Below, piece after piece: positions 1-9,122 of a stretch of DNA of 64,000 nucleotides. The position numbers were made by a program, and so were the translations under genes. The notes under the pieces were generated by a model that had not been told where the DNA came from, did no database searches, and worked only from the letters and a program-made list of their open reading frames with translations. Source of the stretch: Stenotrophomonas sp. UBA2124 (lineage in GTDB: Bacteria; Pseudomonadota; Gammaproteobacteria; Xanthomonadales; Xanthomonadaceae); the NCBI GenBank assembly GCA_002329155.1, contig DCXY01000049.1:76771-140770 (forward strand). Reading direction: 5' to 3'. Each line of letters opens with the position of its first letter. Position 1 is the stretch's first letter.

Positions 1-90
1 GACCTGCAGTACATCCGCTTCAACGGCACGCTGGTGGGCGGGCTGATCGGCCTGCTGCTGCATGGCCTCACGGTGTGGCTGCACATCTAG
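1..90 (+). CDS. DUF445 family membrane protein, C-terminal fragment
   Basis: The window opens inside this gene; only the last 29 codons and the TAG stop are visible. The tail contains DLQYIRFNGTLVGG followed by a hydrophobic helix (LIGLLLHGLTVWL). From family knowledge, DUF445 (YjiN-type) inner-membrane proteins end in an almost identical motif plus membrane anchor. The function of the family is not known. It converges on the LysR gene across only 23 bases, with no obvious terminator. Confidence 0.6.
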   Translation, partial: DLQYIRFNGTLVGGLIGLLLHGLTVWLHI

Positions 91-113
91 GCAGCCATTG
101 TTGCCCTGCCCAG

Positions 114-1010
114 CTACGGCAGCGCCGGCTGCGCCCCCAGATGCGCCAGCAGGCTCTGCATCGGCTTTGACAGGGCGTGCCAGTCGCCGAAGCACAGGCA
201 CAGCTGGCGCCGCGCCCATGCATCCTCTATCGCCACGGTCCTGAGCGGATGGCGGCGCTGGAAGCGGCTCGCCGCCGCTGCGGGCAGCACCGCCACGCCC
301 ACACCCTGCGACACCATCTGGCACATGCCCTCGAAATGCTTCATGCGCACGCGCATTGCCAGTGTGCGGCGCAGCGCGGCGGCGTGTGCGTCGATGTGAT
401 CCTGCAGCGCGCTGCCTGCCTCCAGACCCACGAACGGCTCACCGGTGATGTCGGCAAAGTGCACCCGCTTGGCATTGGCAAGCCGGTGCGCCACCGGAAC
501 GATCAGCACCAAGGGATCCTTCGCAATGGGTTGCAGGGTGAGCCCGGCAGGCTGCGCGGCATCGGATACCACACCGGCTTCGGCCAGCCCGGTGCCGATC
601 ATCCTCACGATCTCGGCGCTGGTGCGCTCACGCAGGTCCAGACTCATGCGTGGCCGCTGCGCAAGCCACGGCGCCAACCGCTGCGGCAACAGGCCGGTCA
701 GCGCAGCGGTGTTCGCGTACAGCAGCAACGTGCCACGCGCACCCGCGCCGAAATCACGCAACTCGCCCTGCAGGGCACTGTGCTGGCGCAGGATCAGCCG
801 CGCATGGTGCGCCAAGGCCTCACCCGCCTCGGTGGTGGTCACCCCGGCACGGCTGCGCTCCAGCAGCAGCACCCCGGCATCGGCCTCGATCCGGCTGATG
901 CGCTCGCTAGCCGAGGCCAGGGCGAGATTCGCCTGCCGGGCACCGGCGGTGATGCTGCCCGCATCCACCACGCACAGGAACAGGCGCAGATCCGCCAGAT
1001 CGAACCTCAT
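114..1010 (-). CDS. LysR family transcriptional regulator
   Basis: A 298-residue LysR-type regulator. An N-terminal winged HTH begins MRFDLADLRLFLCVVDAG and continues with the typical ASERISRIEADAG recognition region (about residues 5-65). The C-terminal part is a periplasmic-binding-protein-like co-inducer domain. The open frame extends upstream, but the ATG at 1010 is preceded by TGGAGGAAGC, a near-ideal ribosome binding site, and gives the usual family start. It is divergent from the TauE/SafE permease gene with 85 bases between them. From family habit it probably controls that permease; this is inference and the ligand is unknown. Confidence 0.9.
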   Translation of the reverse strand: MRFDLADLRLFLCVVDAGSITAGARQANLALASASERISRIEADAGVLLLERSRAGVTTTEAGEALAHHARLILRQHSALQGELRDFGAGARGTLLLYANTAALTGLLPQRLAPWLAQRPRMSLDLRERTSAEIVRMIGTGLAEAGVVSDAAQPAGLTLQPIAKDPLVLIVPVAHRLANAKRVHFADITGEPFVGLEAGSALQDHIDAHAAALRRTLAMRVRMKHFEGMCQMVSQGVGVAVLPAAAASRFQRRHPLRTVAIEDAWARRQLCLCFGDWHALSKPMQSLLAHLGAQPALP

Positions 1011-1095
1011 GCTTCCTCCACGGCAGGCACCCTTCGGCAGAACCGAAGGATATGCCGGAAATTCCGTATTGTCGCGGCGCGCCGCGGCCCATGTA

Positions 1096-1854
1096 ATGCG
1101 TCGGATGAACGCACCAGGCAGCATATGGATCGGCATCTTCGTCCTCACCTTCCTTGCCGCAGGCCTGGTCAAGGGCGTGACCGGGATGGGCCTGCCCACC
1201 GTTGCCATGGGCGTGCTGGCCACCACCATGCCACCGGCTGCCGCCGCCGCGCTGCTGGTCGTGCCGACGTTCGTCACCAACGTGTGGCAGATGCTGGGGG
1301 GTACCGGCATGCGGGCGCTGTTGCGGCGGCTGTGGGCCATGATGCTCTGCGTCGTCGTTGGCACTTTTCTGGGGACGCGCCTGCTGGTCAGCATCGACCC
1401 CGCATGGTCGGCGCGGTTGCTCGGCCTCGCGCTGTTGGGTTATGCGCTGCATGCACTGCTTGCGCCCGCACTGTCGGTGCCGGCCCGGCTTGAATCGCGG
1501 CTGTCACCGCTGATCGGCTTGGCCACAGGGCTGCTGGCCGGTGCCACCGGCATCTTCACGGTGCCTGCGGTGCCCTATCTGCAGGCGCTGGGCCTGCAGA
1601 AGGAAGACCTGGTGCAGGCACTTGGCCTTTCCTTCACCGTGTCCACATCGGCACTGGCAGGTGGCCTGTTCGCCCACGGCGCGCTTGCCATGGATCAACT
1701 CGGCCTGTCACTGCTGGCGCTGGTTCCGGCACTGGCAGGCATGTGGCTGGGCGCACGCATTCGCCACAGGATCAGCCCGCAGAGCTTCCGCCGCTGCTTC
1801 CTGTTGCTGCTCATGCTGCTGGGGCTGGAGCAGATGCTGCGTTCGTTCTTCTGA
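1096..1854 (+). CDS. TauE/SafE (TSUP) family permease
   Basis: A 252-residue integral membrane protein with about eight hydrophobic segments. The N-terminal half has a GLVKGVTGMGLPTVAMG loop and the second half a matching GLATGLLAGATGIFTVPAVP loop. This internal pseudo-repeat is characteristic of the TSUP (TauE/SafE, DUF81) family, which exports or imports small organic or sulfur-containing anions. The ATG at 1096 (MRRMNAPGS) was used; ATG 1105 is an alternative with the same product minus three residues. Divergent from the LysR gene, which suggests local regulation. Substrate unknown. Confidence 0.85.
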   Translation: MRRMNAPGSIWIGIFVLTFLAAGLVKGVTGMGLPTVAMGVLATTMPPAAAAALLVVPTFVTNVWQMLGGTGMRALLRRLWAMMLCVVVGTFLGTRLLVSIDPAWSARLLGLALLGYALHALLAPALSVPARLESRLSPLIGLATGLLAGATGIFTVPAVPYLQALGLQKEDLVQALGLSFTVSTSALAGGLFAHGALAMDQLGLSLLALVPALAGMWLGARIRHRISPQSFRRCFLLLLMLLGLEQMLRSFF

Positions 1855-1879
1855 AGGCAAGCGGGTCAAACCGAAGAAC

Positions 1880-2180
1880 GTAGCCCGGGTAAGCAAAGCG
1901 CACCCGGGAAACCGACCACACTTCAGGTGCGCGGCGAACCGATTGCCGGTTGAACCACGCGAGAAGCCCCGGGTGCGCTGCGCTTAGCCGGGCTACGCGG
2001 CAGCATTCGTTCTTCTGAAAGCGCGGAAGGCCCATCAGCCCAAGGTAGCCCGGGTAAGCCAAGCACACCCGGGGTATCGACCACACTTCAGGCGTGCCAA
2101 AAGCCGCTTACCGGCCGATCCATGCGAACCAGACGAACCGCGCGCAAAGCCCCCGGGTGCGCTGCGCTTACCCGGGCTAC
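1880..2180. repeat. Two SMAG (GTAG) palindrome pairs
   Basis: Four copies of a 29-30 bp palindromic unit starting GTAGCCCGGGTAAGC. Two are in plus orientation (1880-1908, 2045-2073) and two inverted (1967-1996, 2151-2180), forming two inverted pairs between the permease stop and the rlmL end. GTAG at one end and a stable hairpin match the SMAG/REP repeats described in Stenotrophomonas maltophilia, which are mobilised by REP-associated transposases. No transposase lies in this window. The 1880 and 2045 copies carry substitutions (AAGCAAAGC, AAGCCAAGC), so they are diverged. No gene is seen in 1855-2252. Confidence 0.85.
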
Positions 2181-2202
2181 GGTAAACCTGCCCTCACCCC
2201 AA

Positions 2203-2228
2203 CCCCTCTCCCGTTTACGGGAGAGGGG
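2203..2228. repeat. Palindromic hairpin downstream of rlmL
   Basis: CCCCTCTCCCG and CGGGAGAGGGG flank the tetraloop TTTA, a perfect 11 bp stem. No U-tract follows on the rlmL strand, so it is better read as a second dispersed repeat type than as an intrinsic terminator. It could still stabilise the 3' end of the rlmL transcript. Confidence 0.6.
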
Positions 2229-2252
2229 CTTATTCCGAATGAGGGAAGGCCA

Positions 2253-4391
2253 TCAAAGCCGCTGCAGCTCCCATGCACGGTGGATGCGGGCGTTGCGCTC
2301 GAAATCCGGTGCGATGGTCTTGGGCGTGATTTCACGGCAGCGCGCGAACTCGGCGATGGCGTTCTCTTCCAGCTTGAAGCGGCGGAAGTTGTTGGAGAAG
2401 TACAGCACGCCACCCGGCGCCAGACGCGCCACGGCGGCACGCAGCAGGCGCACCTGTTCGCGCTGCACGTCGAAGTCTTCCGCACGCGCCGAATTGGAGA
2501 AGGTCGGGGGATCGCAGAAAATCACGTCGTACTGGTCCTGCTCGGCCTCCAGCCAACGGATCGCATCGGCCTGCACCAGCTGGTGACGGCTGCCACCCAT
2601 GCCGTTGAGCGCGAGGTTGTCGGCACACCACTGCAGGTAGGTGCCGGAGAGGTCCACGCTGGTCGTGGATGCCGCACCCGCCACCGCCGCTTCCACACTG
2701 GCCACGCCGGTGTAGCAGAACAGGTTGAGGAAGTGCTTGCCGCGCGACTGCTCGGCCATATGCCGGCGCAGCGGGCGGTGGTCCAGGAACAGGCCCGTGT
2801 CCAGATAGTCGAACAGGTTCACCCGCAGCAGCGCGTTGTTCTCGCGCACCAGCATGAACTCGCCCCGCTGCTCGAAGCGCCCGTACTTGCTGCCACCCTT
2901 GCCACGCTCGCGCGACTTCAGCGCGACCTGCTCGGCCGGCACCTCGAACACGTCGCGCGCAGCGGCCAGCAGTTCATTGCGACGGCGGCGCACGTCGGCA
3001 TCGGGAATGGCCGCCGGTGCCGCATATTCCTGCACATGCAGGAAGGTGCGGCCCTTGCCGCCGTCTTCCTGATAGACGTCGATGGCCGCCGCATACTCGG
3101 GCAGGTCAGCGTCATAGGCACGGAAGCAGGTGATGTCTTCGCGCGTGCGCCAGCTCTTGAACTTCTTCAGATTCTTGCGCAGGCGGTTGGCAACCATCTG
3201 CGCGCCCTCGCTCAGCACGCGCGGCTGGCCATCGTTCTCGCGTGCCGGTACCGCGATGGGGTCGCAGACGATCAGCGCGCACTCGATGGCGCCGTTGAAC
3301 AGCTGGTAGGTCTTGCGTGCACGCAGGCCGGTGGCGAACGCCAGTTCGGCGCTGCCACACAGCAGGCTCGCCCGCCACTGCGGCACCGCGCGCTTGAGCG
3401 CGTCACCGATACGACGGTACAGCGCCGCGTCGGCGGCAAGGCGTTCGTCGTAGGGCGGGTTGCAGACCACGCAACCGTTCTCCTGCGGCGGCACCTGCAT
3501 GTCGGCCACGTCGCGCACGCCGAACCAGATGGCCTCACCCACACCGGCCACTTCCGCGTTTTCCTTCGCCGCACGGATGGCATGTGGATCGATGTCGCTG
3601 CCGTGGATGACCTGCTTCAACGCCGCGCGGCCTGCCAGTTCACGCTCGCGCGCTTCGGCCATCAACTGTTTCCACTGCGCCTGGTCGAAACCATGCCAGC
3701 GACTGGGCGGAATGCTGCCGTGGCGCTGCAGGCCAGGGGCGACATCGGCCGCCATCAACGCGCCTTCGATCAGCAGCGTGCCGCTGCCACACATGGGGTC
3801 CAGCAGGCCACCGCCTTCGGCATGGACCTTGGGCCAGCCCGCGCGCAGCAGCACTGCGGCCGCCAGGTTTTCCTTCAGCGGCGCTTCGTTCTGCGCCATG
3901 CGCCAGCCACGGCGGTGCATGGGGCCGCCGCCCAGATCAATGGAAATGGTGGCCCTGCCCTTGCGCAGCGACAGGTTGATACGCACGTCCGGCAGCTCAA
4001 CGTTCACCGACGGCCGCTCCATGCCCTCGCCCCGCAGGCGGTCCACCACCGCGTCCTTCACCCGCTGCGCGGCAAAACGCGCGTGGGTGATGGCGGTGCC
4101 GGAGACATGCGCGTCCACCGCCAGGGTCAGGTCGGCGTCCAGATGCTGCTCCCACGGGATGTCCACCACGCCCTGGTAGAGCGCGCCCTCGTCCGGGCAG
4201 TCGAACTCCTGCAGCGGCCACAGCACACGGCTGGCCAGACGCGACCACAGCACCACGCGCTGCGCGTCGCGCAGTTCGCCTTCGGCATTGACGCCGGCAA
4301 TGGTGGCGGTGGCCACGGGCAGGCCCATCGCCAGCAGTTCGTCGGCGAGCAGGTACTCAAGGCCCTTGGCGCAGGAAACAAAGAATTTCAC
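2253..4391 (-). CDS. rlmL: Bifunctional 23S rRNA G2069-N7 / G2445-N2 methyltransferase RlmKL
   Basis: A 712-residue protein of the length expected for fused RlmL-RlmK. It has an N-terminal THUMP domain (about residues 45-155), then an RlmL methyltransferase domain with [14 protein letters not shown] (SAM binding) and NPPYDERL (catalytic NPPY). The C-terminal RlmK Rossmann domain carries [15 protein letters not shown] and CDPPTFSNS. It methylates two guanines in 23S rRNA during 50S assembly. The start is GTG at 4391 ([15 protein letters not shown]), matching family N termini; no strong ribosome binding site is visible. The upstream gene on the same strand is a small hydrolase. Confidence 0.95.
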   Translation of the reverse strand: MKFFVSCAKGLEYLLADELLAMGLPVATATIAGVNAEGELRDAQRVVLWSRLASRVLWPLQEFDCPDEGALYQGVVDIPWEQHLDADLTLAVDAHVSGTAITHARFAAQRVKDAVVDRLRGEGMERPSVNVELPDVRINLSLRKGRATISIDLGGGPMHRRGWRMAQNEAPLKENLAAAVLLRAGWPKVHAEGGGLLDPMCGSGTLLIEGALMAADVAPGLQRHGSIPPSRWHGFDQAQWKQLMAEARERELAGRAALKQVIHGSDIDPHAIRAAKENAEVAGVGEAIWFGVRDVADMQVPPQENGCVVCNPPYDERLAADAALYRRIGDALKRAVPQWRASLLCGSAELAFATGLRARKTYQLFNGAIECALIVCDPIAVPARENDGQPRVLSEGAQMVANRLRKNLKKFKSWRTREDITCFRAYDADLPEYAAAIDVYQEDGGKGRTFLHVQEYAAPAAIPDADVRRRRNELLAAARDVFEVPAEQVALKSRERGKGGSKYGRFEQRGEFMLVRENNALLRVNLFDYLDTGLFLDHRPLRRHMAEQSRGKHFLNLFCYTGVASVEAAVAGAASTTSVDLSGTYLQWCADNLALNGMGGSRHQLVQADAIRWLEAEQDQYDVIFCDPPTFSNSARAEDFDVQREQVRLLRAAVARLAPGGVLYFSNNFRRFKLEENAIAEFARCREITPKTIAPDFERNARIHRAWELQRL

Positions 4392-4517
4392 GGGATCGGA
4401 TCAACCATCGGAAAGGAGGGATGCAGGCAGGCACGACAGGCCGCCCGGGAGGCATCCAAGGGCGTCATTGTAGGCAGTTGCCGGTGACGCTGCCGGCAGG
4501 GCGCTGCCAACCGGGGC

Positions 4518-5045
4518 TCAGAGCGCGCGCAGCAGCGCCTCGAACGCCTCTGCCGAGGTGTCCACATGGCGGGCCAGCCGGTGCCCGTCATCGACCATCA
4601 GCAGGCGTGCGGAACGCTCACCGGCCCAGCGGATGACCTCGGCGGCAGGAATCAGCTCGTCATGCCACGCATGCACCACGCTGATCGGCACGCGTGCGGC
4701 ATCCAGCGCCGGCATCGGCCCCATGGTGGTGGGCGGCACCATCAGGAACAGCCCCTTCACCGGCACCTGCAGCGAGGTGATCGCGGAGATGTAGGCGCCC
4801 AGGCTGGAACCGGCCAGCACCAGCGGCCCACGCGCGGCCATTTCGGTAGCACGTTCAATCAGGCGCTGCAGCCGTGCCGGCACGTCACCCACGCGGCTGA
4901 TCTCATGGCGGGCATCCAGGTCGGTATAGTCCGGGCGCTCATGGCTCCAGCCCAGCCGTTGCGCGACATCGGCCAGCGCGGTGACCTTGGTTGCGTCCGG
5001 GCCGCTCTCGAAACCGTGGGAGAGAATGCAGTGGCCGCGGCTCAT
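4518..5045 (-). CDS. Small alpha/beta hydrolase (YqiA/UPF0227-like esterase)
   Basis: A 175-residue alpha/beta-hydrolase fold protein. It has an N-terminal oxyanion-type segment HCILSHGFESGPDATK, the nucleophile elbow GSSLGAYIS (Ser), a late VHAWHDELIP (Asp) and DDGHRL (His), giving a complete Ser-Asp-His triad. Size and motif order fit small YcfP/YqiA-like esterases; the substrate is unknown. ATG 5045 (MSRGHC) gives the family-like start. An upstream start near 5090 (MLAFTHGHCF) is possible, and neither has a convincing ribosome binding site. Confidence 0.75.
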   Translation of the reverse strand: MSRGHCILSHGFESGPDATKVTALADVAQRLGWSHERPDYTDLDARHEISRVGDVPARLQRLIERATEMAARGPLVLAGSSLGAYISAITSLQVPVKGLFLMVPPTTMGPMPALDAARVPISVVHAWHDELIPAAEVIRWAGERSARLLMVDDGHRLARHVDTSAEAFEALLRAL

Positions 5046-5096
5046 GGCAGGCGGGTGGGGAAAACAGTGTCCATGGGTAAATGCTAGCATCGGGCC

Positions 5097-5669
5097 ATGC
5101 CTCTGCCGCCCCCCATCACTGCCGTTCCCCTGCCCTACGCCTCGCAGCTGCAAAGCCGGGCGCTGGCCGATATCGACCTGGTGGTCATCCACTGCACCGA
5201 ACTGCCGGACCTGGCCACCGCACGCGAGTATGGCGAGCGCCTGAGCTATGACAGCGGCACCGGCAACAGCGGCCATTACTACATCGACCGCGACGGCACC
5301 CTGCTGCAGTACGTGCCGCTGGACCGTGTGGCCCACCACGTGCGCGGCATCAACCCGCGCTCGATCGGCATTGAACTGGTGAACAGGGGCCGCTGGCCCG
5401 ACTGGTACGACTCGCGCCACCAGCAGATGGACGAGCCCTATACCGACGAGCAGCTTGGCGCGCTGGTGCGGCTGCTGCAATGGCTGCCGGAACAGGTGCC
5501 GTCACTGCGCTGGATTGCCGGCCACGAACAGCTGGATACCGAAATGGTCACCGCCAGCGACGACCCTGCCCTGCAGGTACATCGCAAACTTGACCCTGGC
5601 CCGTTGTTCCCGTGGCAGCAGGTACTGAAATCCATCCCGTTGCAGCCCTACCAGCCCCCGGTTCCCTGA
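5097..5669 (+). CDS. N-acetylmuramoyl-L-alanine amidase (AmpD-like, Amidase_2)
   Basis: A 190-residue Amidase_2 domain protein. VVIHCTELP supplies the first zinc histidine (H32), GHEQLD the second (H143) and HRKLDPGPLFPW the aspartate (D166), with K164 as catalytic partner. SGHYYIDRDGTLLQYVP and ARVHH-like segments (VAHHVRGIN) are typical of the fold. About a dozen extra residues separate H143 from K164 compared with AmpD. No signal peptide is seen, so a cytosolic role in anhydromuropeptide recycling is most likely. In Stenotrophomonas, AmpD-type amidases influence beta-lactamase induction, but whether this is the main AmpD or a paralogue cannot be told here. Confidence 0.85.
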   Translation: MPLPPPITAVPLPYASQLQSRALADIDLVVIHCTELPDLATAREYGERLSYDSGTGNSGHYYIDRDGTLLQYVPLDRVAHHVRGINPRSIGIELVNRGRWPDWYDSRHQQMDEPYTDEQLGALVRLLQWLPEQVPSLRWIAGHEQLDTEMVTASDDPALQVHRKLDPGPLFPWQQVLKSIPLQPYQPPVP

Positions 5670-5714
5670 GCGCGGCACAGCGCGCGCCCACTTCCCTGAT
5701 CCCGGCTCACTGCC

Positions 5715-6638
5715 TTACTGCTGCATCGCCTGGAACTTCTCCCCCGCCGTCACCGCCAGATCCAGCCGGTTCACTGCCGGGGCGATCGGGCAGATCACAT
5801 GCGGTGTCAGCGCGCATGGCGGGTTTTCGGCACGGTTGAAATCCAGCACCACGGTGCCGTCACGCGACTCGGCGGCATATAGGTAGCGTGCGCCACCATA
5901 GGTTTCGCGGCCGCTGGTGCGGTCGGTGAACAGAAAGAAAAGGCGCTTTGATGGTGGCGCTTCAGCATCCAACGCCGGTTGCAGCCGGTAGCTGCGGCCA
6001 TCGACCTCGAACACCGCCTCGCCCGGCACCAGCGCCGGCTGCGGCGTGCCGATGGAGGTCAGCAGAATGGTCTGCAGCGGTTTGGCGAAGGGCTGCCAAT
6101 GCGCCACCACCCGCCAGGCCGGCTCCACCGGGAAATGATCGATGCCACGAAAGCTGCTGCGCCGGGGTGAACCGGCATCGCGGCAGCGCCAGCTCAGCAC
6201 GTTGCCCGAGCGCACCAGGTAGAACTCGGCACTGCCGAAGCGGATGCGGCTCACCTCATGGTTGTCGCCACCACCGGGACGCAACCGCGCATGGCGCAGC
6301 GGCTGGCCATTGAGGGTGGCGCTGCTGCCCGGGTGCCCGTCGATCTTCGCGCTGCCATCGCTGCTGATGGTAAGCATGCCCAACTGCGCGGGCCCGGTTG
6401 GCAGCACCACGGCATTGCTGGCGGCGCTACCCACGCTGTAGATACCGGGCTTGAGCCTGCCCGAGCCGATATAGCTCAGCCAGCCATCGGCCGCGCGCAG
6501 CCGGGTCATGCGCTGCGCACGCCACTGCTCCACATCGCGCTGGTACTGCCGGCCATCAGGCATGTCGCTGCCGGCCTGCAGCTGGCAGCCAGCCAGCACA
6601 AGCAGCAACACTCCCCCAAACCACCTGCCAGCAGACAT
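5715..6638 (-). CDS. DUF1684 domain lipoprotein
   Basis: A 307-residue protein beginning MSAGRWFGGVLLLVLAGC, a lipoprotein signal with lipobox LAGC. The mature part matches DUF1684: an EQWRAQRMTRL-like opening, a GWLSYIGSGRLKPG segment and a conserved C-terminal FNRAENPPCALTPH..CPIAPAVNRL stretch. The ATG at 6638 follows a GGGGAAG ribosome binding site, so the longer upstream frame is not used. Family function is unknown; it is probably anchored in the cell envelope. It converges with the amidase gene and lies just downstream of the sulfurtransferase gene. Confidence 0.8.
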   Translation of the reverse strand: MSAGRWFGGVLLLVLAGCQLQAGSDMPDGRQYQRDVEQWRAQRMTRLRAADGWLSYIGSGRLKPGIYSVGSAASNAVVLPTGPAQLGMLTISSDGSAKIDGHPGSSATLNGQPLRHARLRPGGGDNHEVSRIRFGSAEFYLVRSGNVLSWRCRDAGSPRRSSFRGIDHFPVEPAWRVVAHWQPFAKPLQTILLTSIGTPQPALVPGEAVFEVDGRSYRLQPALDAEAPPSKRLFFLFTDRTSGRETYGGARYLYAAESRDGTVVLDFNRAENPPCALTPHVICPIAPAVNRLDLAVTAGEKFQAMQQ

Positions 6639-6687
6639 GCATCTTCCCCGTTGACCATCCCGTGCAACACCCGCCAGGTGCCGCCCC

Positions 6688-7590
6688 TCAGCCCACCGCC
6701 ACCGGCCGCTCTGTATTGCTGGACCAGCCACTCCACGAATCGGCGAACACCCTGGCTCCCTGCAGCCCGGCATGCTCGAAGGCCAACAGCAGGTGGCAGG
6801 CCGTCACCCCTGACCCGCACATCAGCACCGCCTGCTCCGGCGCATGGCCGGCAAGCAGCGGCAACAACTCCGCACGCAGTTCCGCCGCCGGACGCAGCCG
6901 GCCGTCACGCAGATTCATCGCGAACGGGCGATTCACCGCGCCCGGCACATGCCCGGCCACACGATCCAGCGGTTCCACCTCGCCACGGTAGCGTTCACGG
7001 GCCCGCGCATCCAGCAGCCATCCCGCTGGCTGTGACAGCCGTGCCTGCACTTCATCAGCACTGACCACCTGCGCCATGTCCAGCTGGCCCGGGTATGGCG
7101 CCAGGACCGGCACCTCCACAGCACCGGCATCCACGCCATGGCCAGCGGCCTGCCACGCAGCCAACCCACCATCTAGCACGGCCACGTTGCGGTGCCCTAT
7201 CAGGCGCAGCAGCCACCACAGGCGTGCGGCGGCCATGCTGCCGTCACCGGCGTCGTACACCACCACCTGGGTCTGCGGGCCGATGCCCCAGCGGCCCAGC
7301 CGGGCAGCGAATTCAGCACTGTCCGGCAGCGGATGCCGGCCATGGCCTTGCCTACCCAGATCGGACAGGTCACGGTTCAGATCGGCATGAACGGCGCCGG
7401 GAATATGCGCTTCGGCGTACTGCGCCGCACCGCTGTGCGGGTCGGCCAGCGAGAAGCGCGCGTCCACCACGCGCAGCGCGGTGCTGGCGACGGCGCGTGC
7501 ATCCACCACCTGCAGGTTCGCGGCGCGCATGGCCGCGGCAAGGCTGGTCACGTCCACCAGCGTGGTCCACGGCGGGTTGCTCGGGTTCAT
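6688..7590 (-). CDS. sseA: Sulfurtransferase, 3-mercaptopyruvate sulfurtransferase (SseA) type
   Basis: A 300-residue tandem-rhodanese protein. The N-terminal inactive rhodanese domain includes AHIPGAVHADLNRDLSD; the C-terminal active domain has GHVPGAVNRPF and the loop MCGSGVTACHL. CGSGVTA is the loop type of mercaptopyruvate sulfurtransferases, with Cys as persulfide carrier. Length is normal for the family. The start ATG overlaps the TGA of the upstream NUDIX gene by four bases (ATGA), so the two are translationally coupled. Confidence 0.9.
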   Translation of the reverse strand: MNPSNPPWTTLVDVTSLAAAMRAANLQVVDARAVASTALRVVDARFSLADPHSGAAQYAEAHIPGAVHADLNRDLSDLGRQGHGRHPLPDSAEFAARLGRWGIGPQTQVVVYDAGDGSMAAARLWWLLRLIGHRNVAVLDGGLAAWQAAGHGVDAGAVEVPVLAPYPGQLDMAQVVSADEVQARLSQPAGWLLDARARERYRGEVEPLDRVAGHVPGAVNRPFAMNLRDGRLRPAAELRAELLPLLAGHAPEQAVLMCGSGVTACHLLLAFEHAGLQGARVFADSWSGWSSNTERPVAVG

Positions 7591-8402
7591 GGCACTTGCT
7601 CCAGTCGGCGGCGCAGGTTGTAGAGGATGGCAGCAGTGGCACCCCAGATGCGCTGCCCCGGCCAGGCGTACTCCAGCACATGGCGCACGCGGCCACGGTG
7701 CTCCATTTCCACCTGGCGCAGATTGGCCGGGTCCATCAGGTAGTCCAGCGGCACCTCGAACACTTCGGCCACCTCGCCCGGCTCCGGGCGCGGCACGAAA
7801 TCCGGGTCTACTACCGCAACTACGGGGGTCACCCGGAAACCGGTGATGGTGATGAACGGGTCCAGGTAACCCAGCGCCAGCACCTGCCGCGATGGCAGCG
7901 CGATTTCCTCATCGCTTTCGCGCAGTGCCGCGGCCAGCGGGTTGCGGTCGATCTTCTCCATGCGCCCACCCGGGAAGCCGACCTGCCCGCCATGGTTGCG
8001 CAATGCTTCGGTACGGCGGGTCAGCAGCACCTGGGTGCCCTGCGCGCGTGGCACCAACCCGGCCAGCACCGCCGCTTCCACCGGTGGCCCCGGCGGTAAC
8101 AGGTCCTCCAGCTCGCTGCGGTTCCAGCCCGGCCCAGGTGGTGCCTTGGCCAGCGGCAACAGCGCCTGCTGCAGGCGGTCACGCCCGGCCAGGCGCTCGG
8201 CGAAGGCATTGGACTGGCGCGCACGCGCAGGCAGTTCGCGCTGCATCAGCTCACGCCGCTCCTGCTCGCTCATCCGCATCCAGCTCCCGATCTCGTTACC
8301 CGTGCGCCAGCAGCCGCGGCATAGGCCCTGTTCGTCCAGTGCACACACGCCGACGCAGGGGCTGGAAACCGGCCCCACGGTAGTACCCATCAACTCAGAC
8401 AT
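7587..8402 (-). CDS. DUF1289 - CoA pyrophosphatase (NUDIX, NudL-like) fusion
   Basis: A 271-residue two-domain protein. Residues about 13-60 form a DUF1289 module: SPCVGVCALDEQGLCRGCWR with four cysteines, then EIGSWMRMSEQERREL. Residues about 85-265 form a NUDIX hydrolase of the CoA-pyrophosphatase (NudL/YeaB) type, with LLTRRTEALRNHGGQVGFPGG and ALRESDEEIAL at the metal-binding helix. The second domain should hydrolyse CoA and derivatives to 4'-phosphopantetheine and 3',5'-ADP. DUF1289 proteins are normally stand-alone, about 60-80 residues. Both modules share one uninterrupted frame from ATG 8402. Confidence 0.85.
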   Translation of the reverse strand: MSELMGTTVGPVSSPCVGVCALDEQGLCRGCWRTGNEIGSWMRMSEQERRELMQRELPARARQSNAFAERLAGRDRLQQALLPLAKAPPGPGWNRSELEDLLPPGPPVEAAVLAGLVPRAQGTQVLLTRRTEALRNHGGQVGFPGGRMEKIDRNPLAAALRESDEEIALPSRQVLALGYLDPFITITGFRVTPVVAVVDPDFVPRPEPGEVAEVFEVPLDYLMDPANLRQVEMEHRGRVRHVLEYAWPGQRIWGATAAILYNLRRRLEQVP

Positions 8403-8684
8403 CCGCTCACTTTAGCGCGGCACACCGGCAGCGGACAGGCCGGCCCAGGGCAGAGCCATGCTCTCCTGTCCGATACCCGGCCAAGCCAATCGCATTTTGT
8501 TTTGTGACGAACGCCACGCTATTGAACTGCCGTTCATCGCCCTGCACACTCGGCTGGCCGCCAGGGGGAATACCGAGCATCCGGCGCAGTCCACGCAGGC
8601 CCGACCGTGCTTTCACTGTCCCCCGCGTTGCCTGTTCCGCGATGGCTGTGCCTTTCGCTTTTCATCCTGAAACGGAGCCTGGAA

Positions 8685-9122
8685 ATGAAAGTGGCATTAC
8701 CTACCCTGTTGTCATCCGCCCTTGCGCTGAGCGTTGGATTCGCCGCGCAGGCCTCAGAACCACCCGTGGCTGACAGCGCCGCCCCCACTCAGAACGACGT
8801 GGTGGTCGGTATCGACCCTGCCACCGGCAAGCTGCGCCAGCTCAGCGATGCCGAAATCCAGGCGCTTTCGGACAAGGCCAACAGCATGTCGCGCAGTGCG
8901 CGCAGCGTCGGCGCAGCGCCAAACGCGGCCTGGGCCAGGATGCCGCAGAACAGCGCGCAGGCCGAACAGACCATCCGTACCCATGCCAACGGCATGACCA
9001 GTGCCGAGCTGCCGGTTTCGGCGATGAGCTCGCTCACCGTGGAGCGTGATGCAGATGGCAAGGTGCAGGTACTGGAGAACGGTGCCGCGCTCTCGCATGA
9101 CCACCAGGAGGTGCTGAAATGA
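8685..9122 (+). CDS. Exported protein of unknown function coupled to the downstream protease
   Basis: A 145-residue protein with a clear Sec signal (MKVALPTLLSSALALSVGFAA, cleavage near QASE). The mature region is hydrophilic: VVGIDPATGKLRQLSDAEIQ, a Ser/Ala/Arg-rich middle and a C-terminal SLTVERDADGKVQVLENG strand pattern. I do not recognise a named domain. The ATG at 8685 follows GGAG and CTGGAA. The stop overlaps the start of the metalloprotease gene by four bases (ATGA). The pairing suggests a dedicated partner such as an inhibitor, chaperone or propeptide-like factor; that is inference from context only. Confidence 0.75.
   Translation: MKVALPTLLSSALALSVGFAAQASEPPVADSAAPTQNDVVVGIDPATGKLRQLSDAEIQALSDKANSMSRSARSVGAAPNAAWARMPQNSAQAEQTIRTHANGMTSAELPVSAMSSLTVERDADGKVQVLENGAALSHDHQEVLK

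Noticed and set aside
1880..2180. Repeated palindromes considered as a CRISPR array
   Set aside because: Units alternate in orientation, spacers vary in length, and no cas gene is present. They match SMAG/REP elements.
2094..4487. Very long open frame on the plus strand opposite rlmL
   Set aside because: It is an antisense shadow produced by high third-position GC. Its translation has no recognisable domain, while the minus strand encodes a complete RlmKL.
8495..8520. CRP/Clp-like site (TGTGACGAACGCCACG) upstream of the protease pair
   Set aside because: Only the left half matches TGTGA; the right half is poor. Not supportable without binding data.
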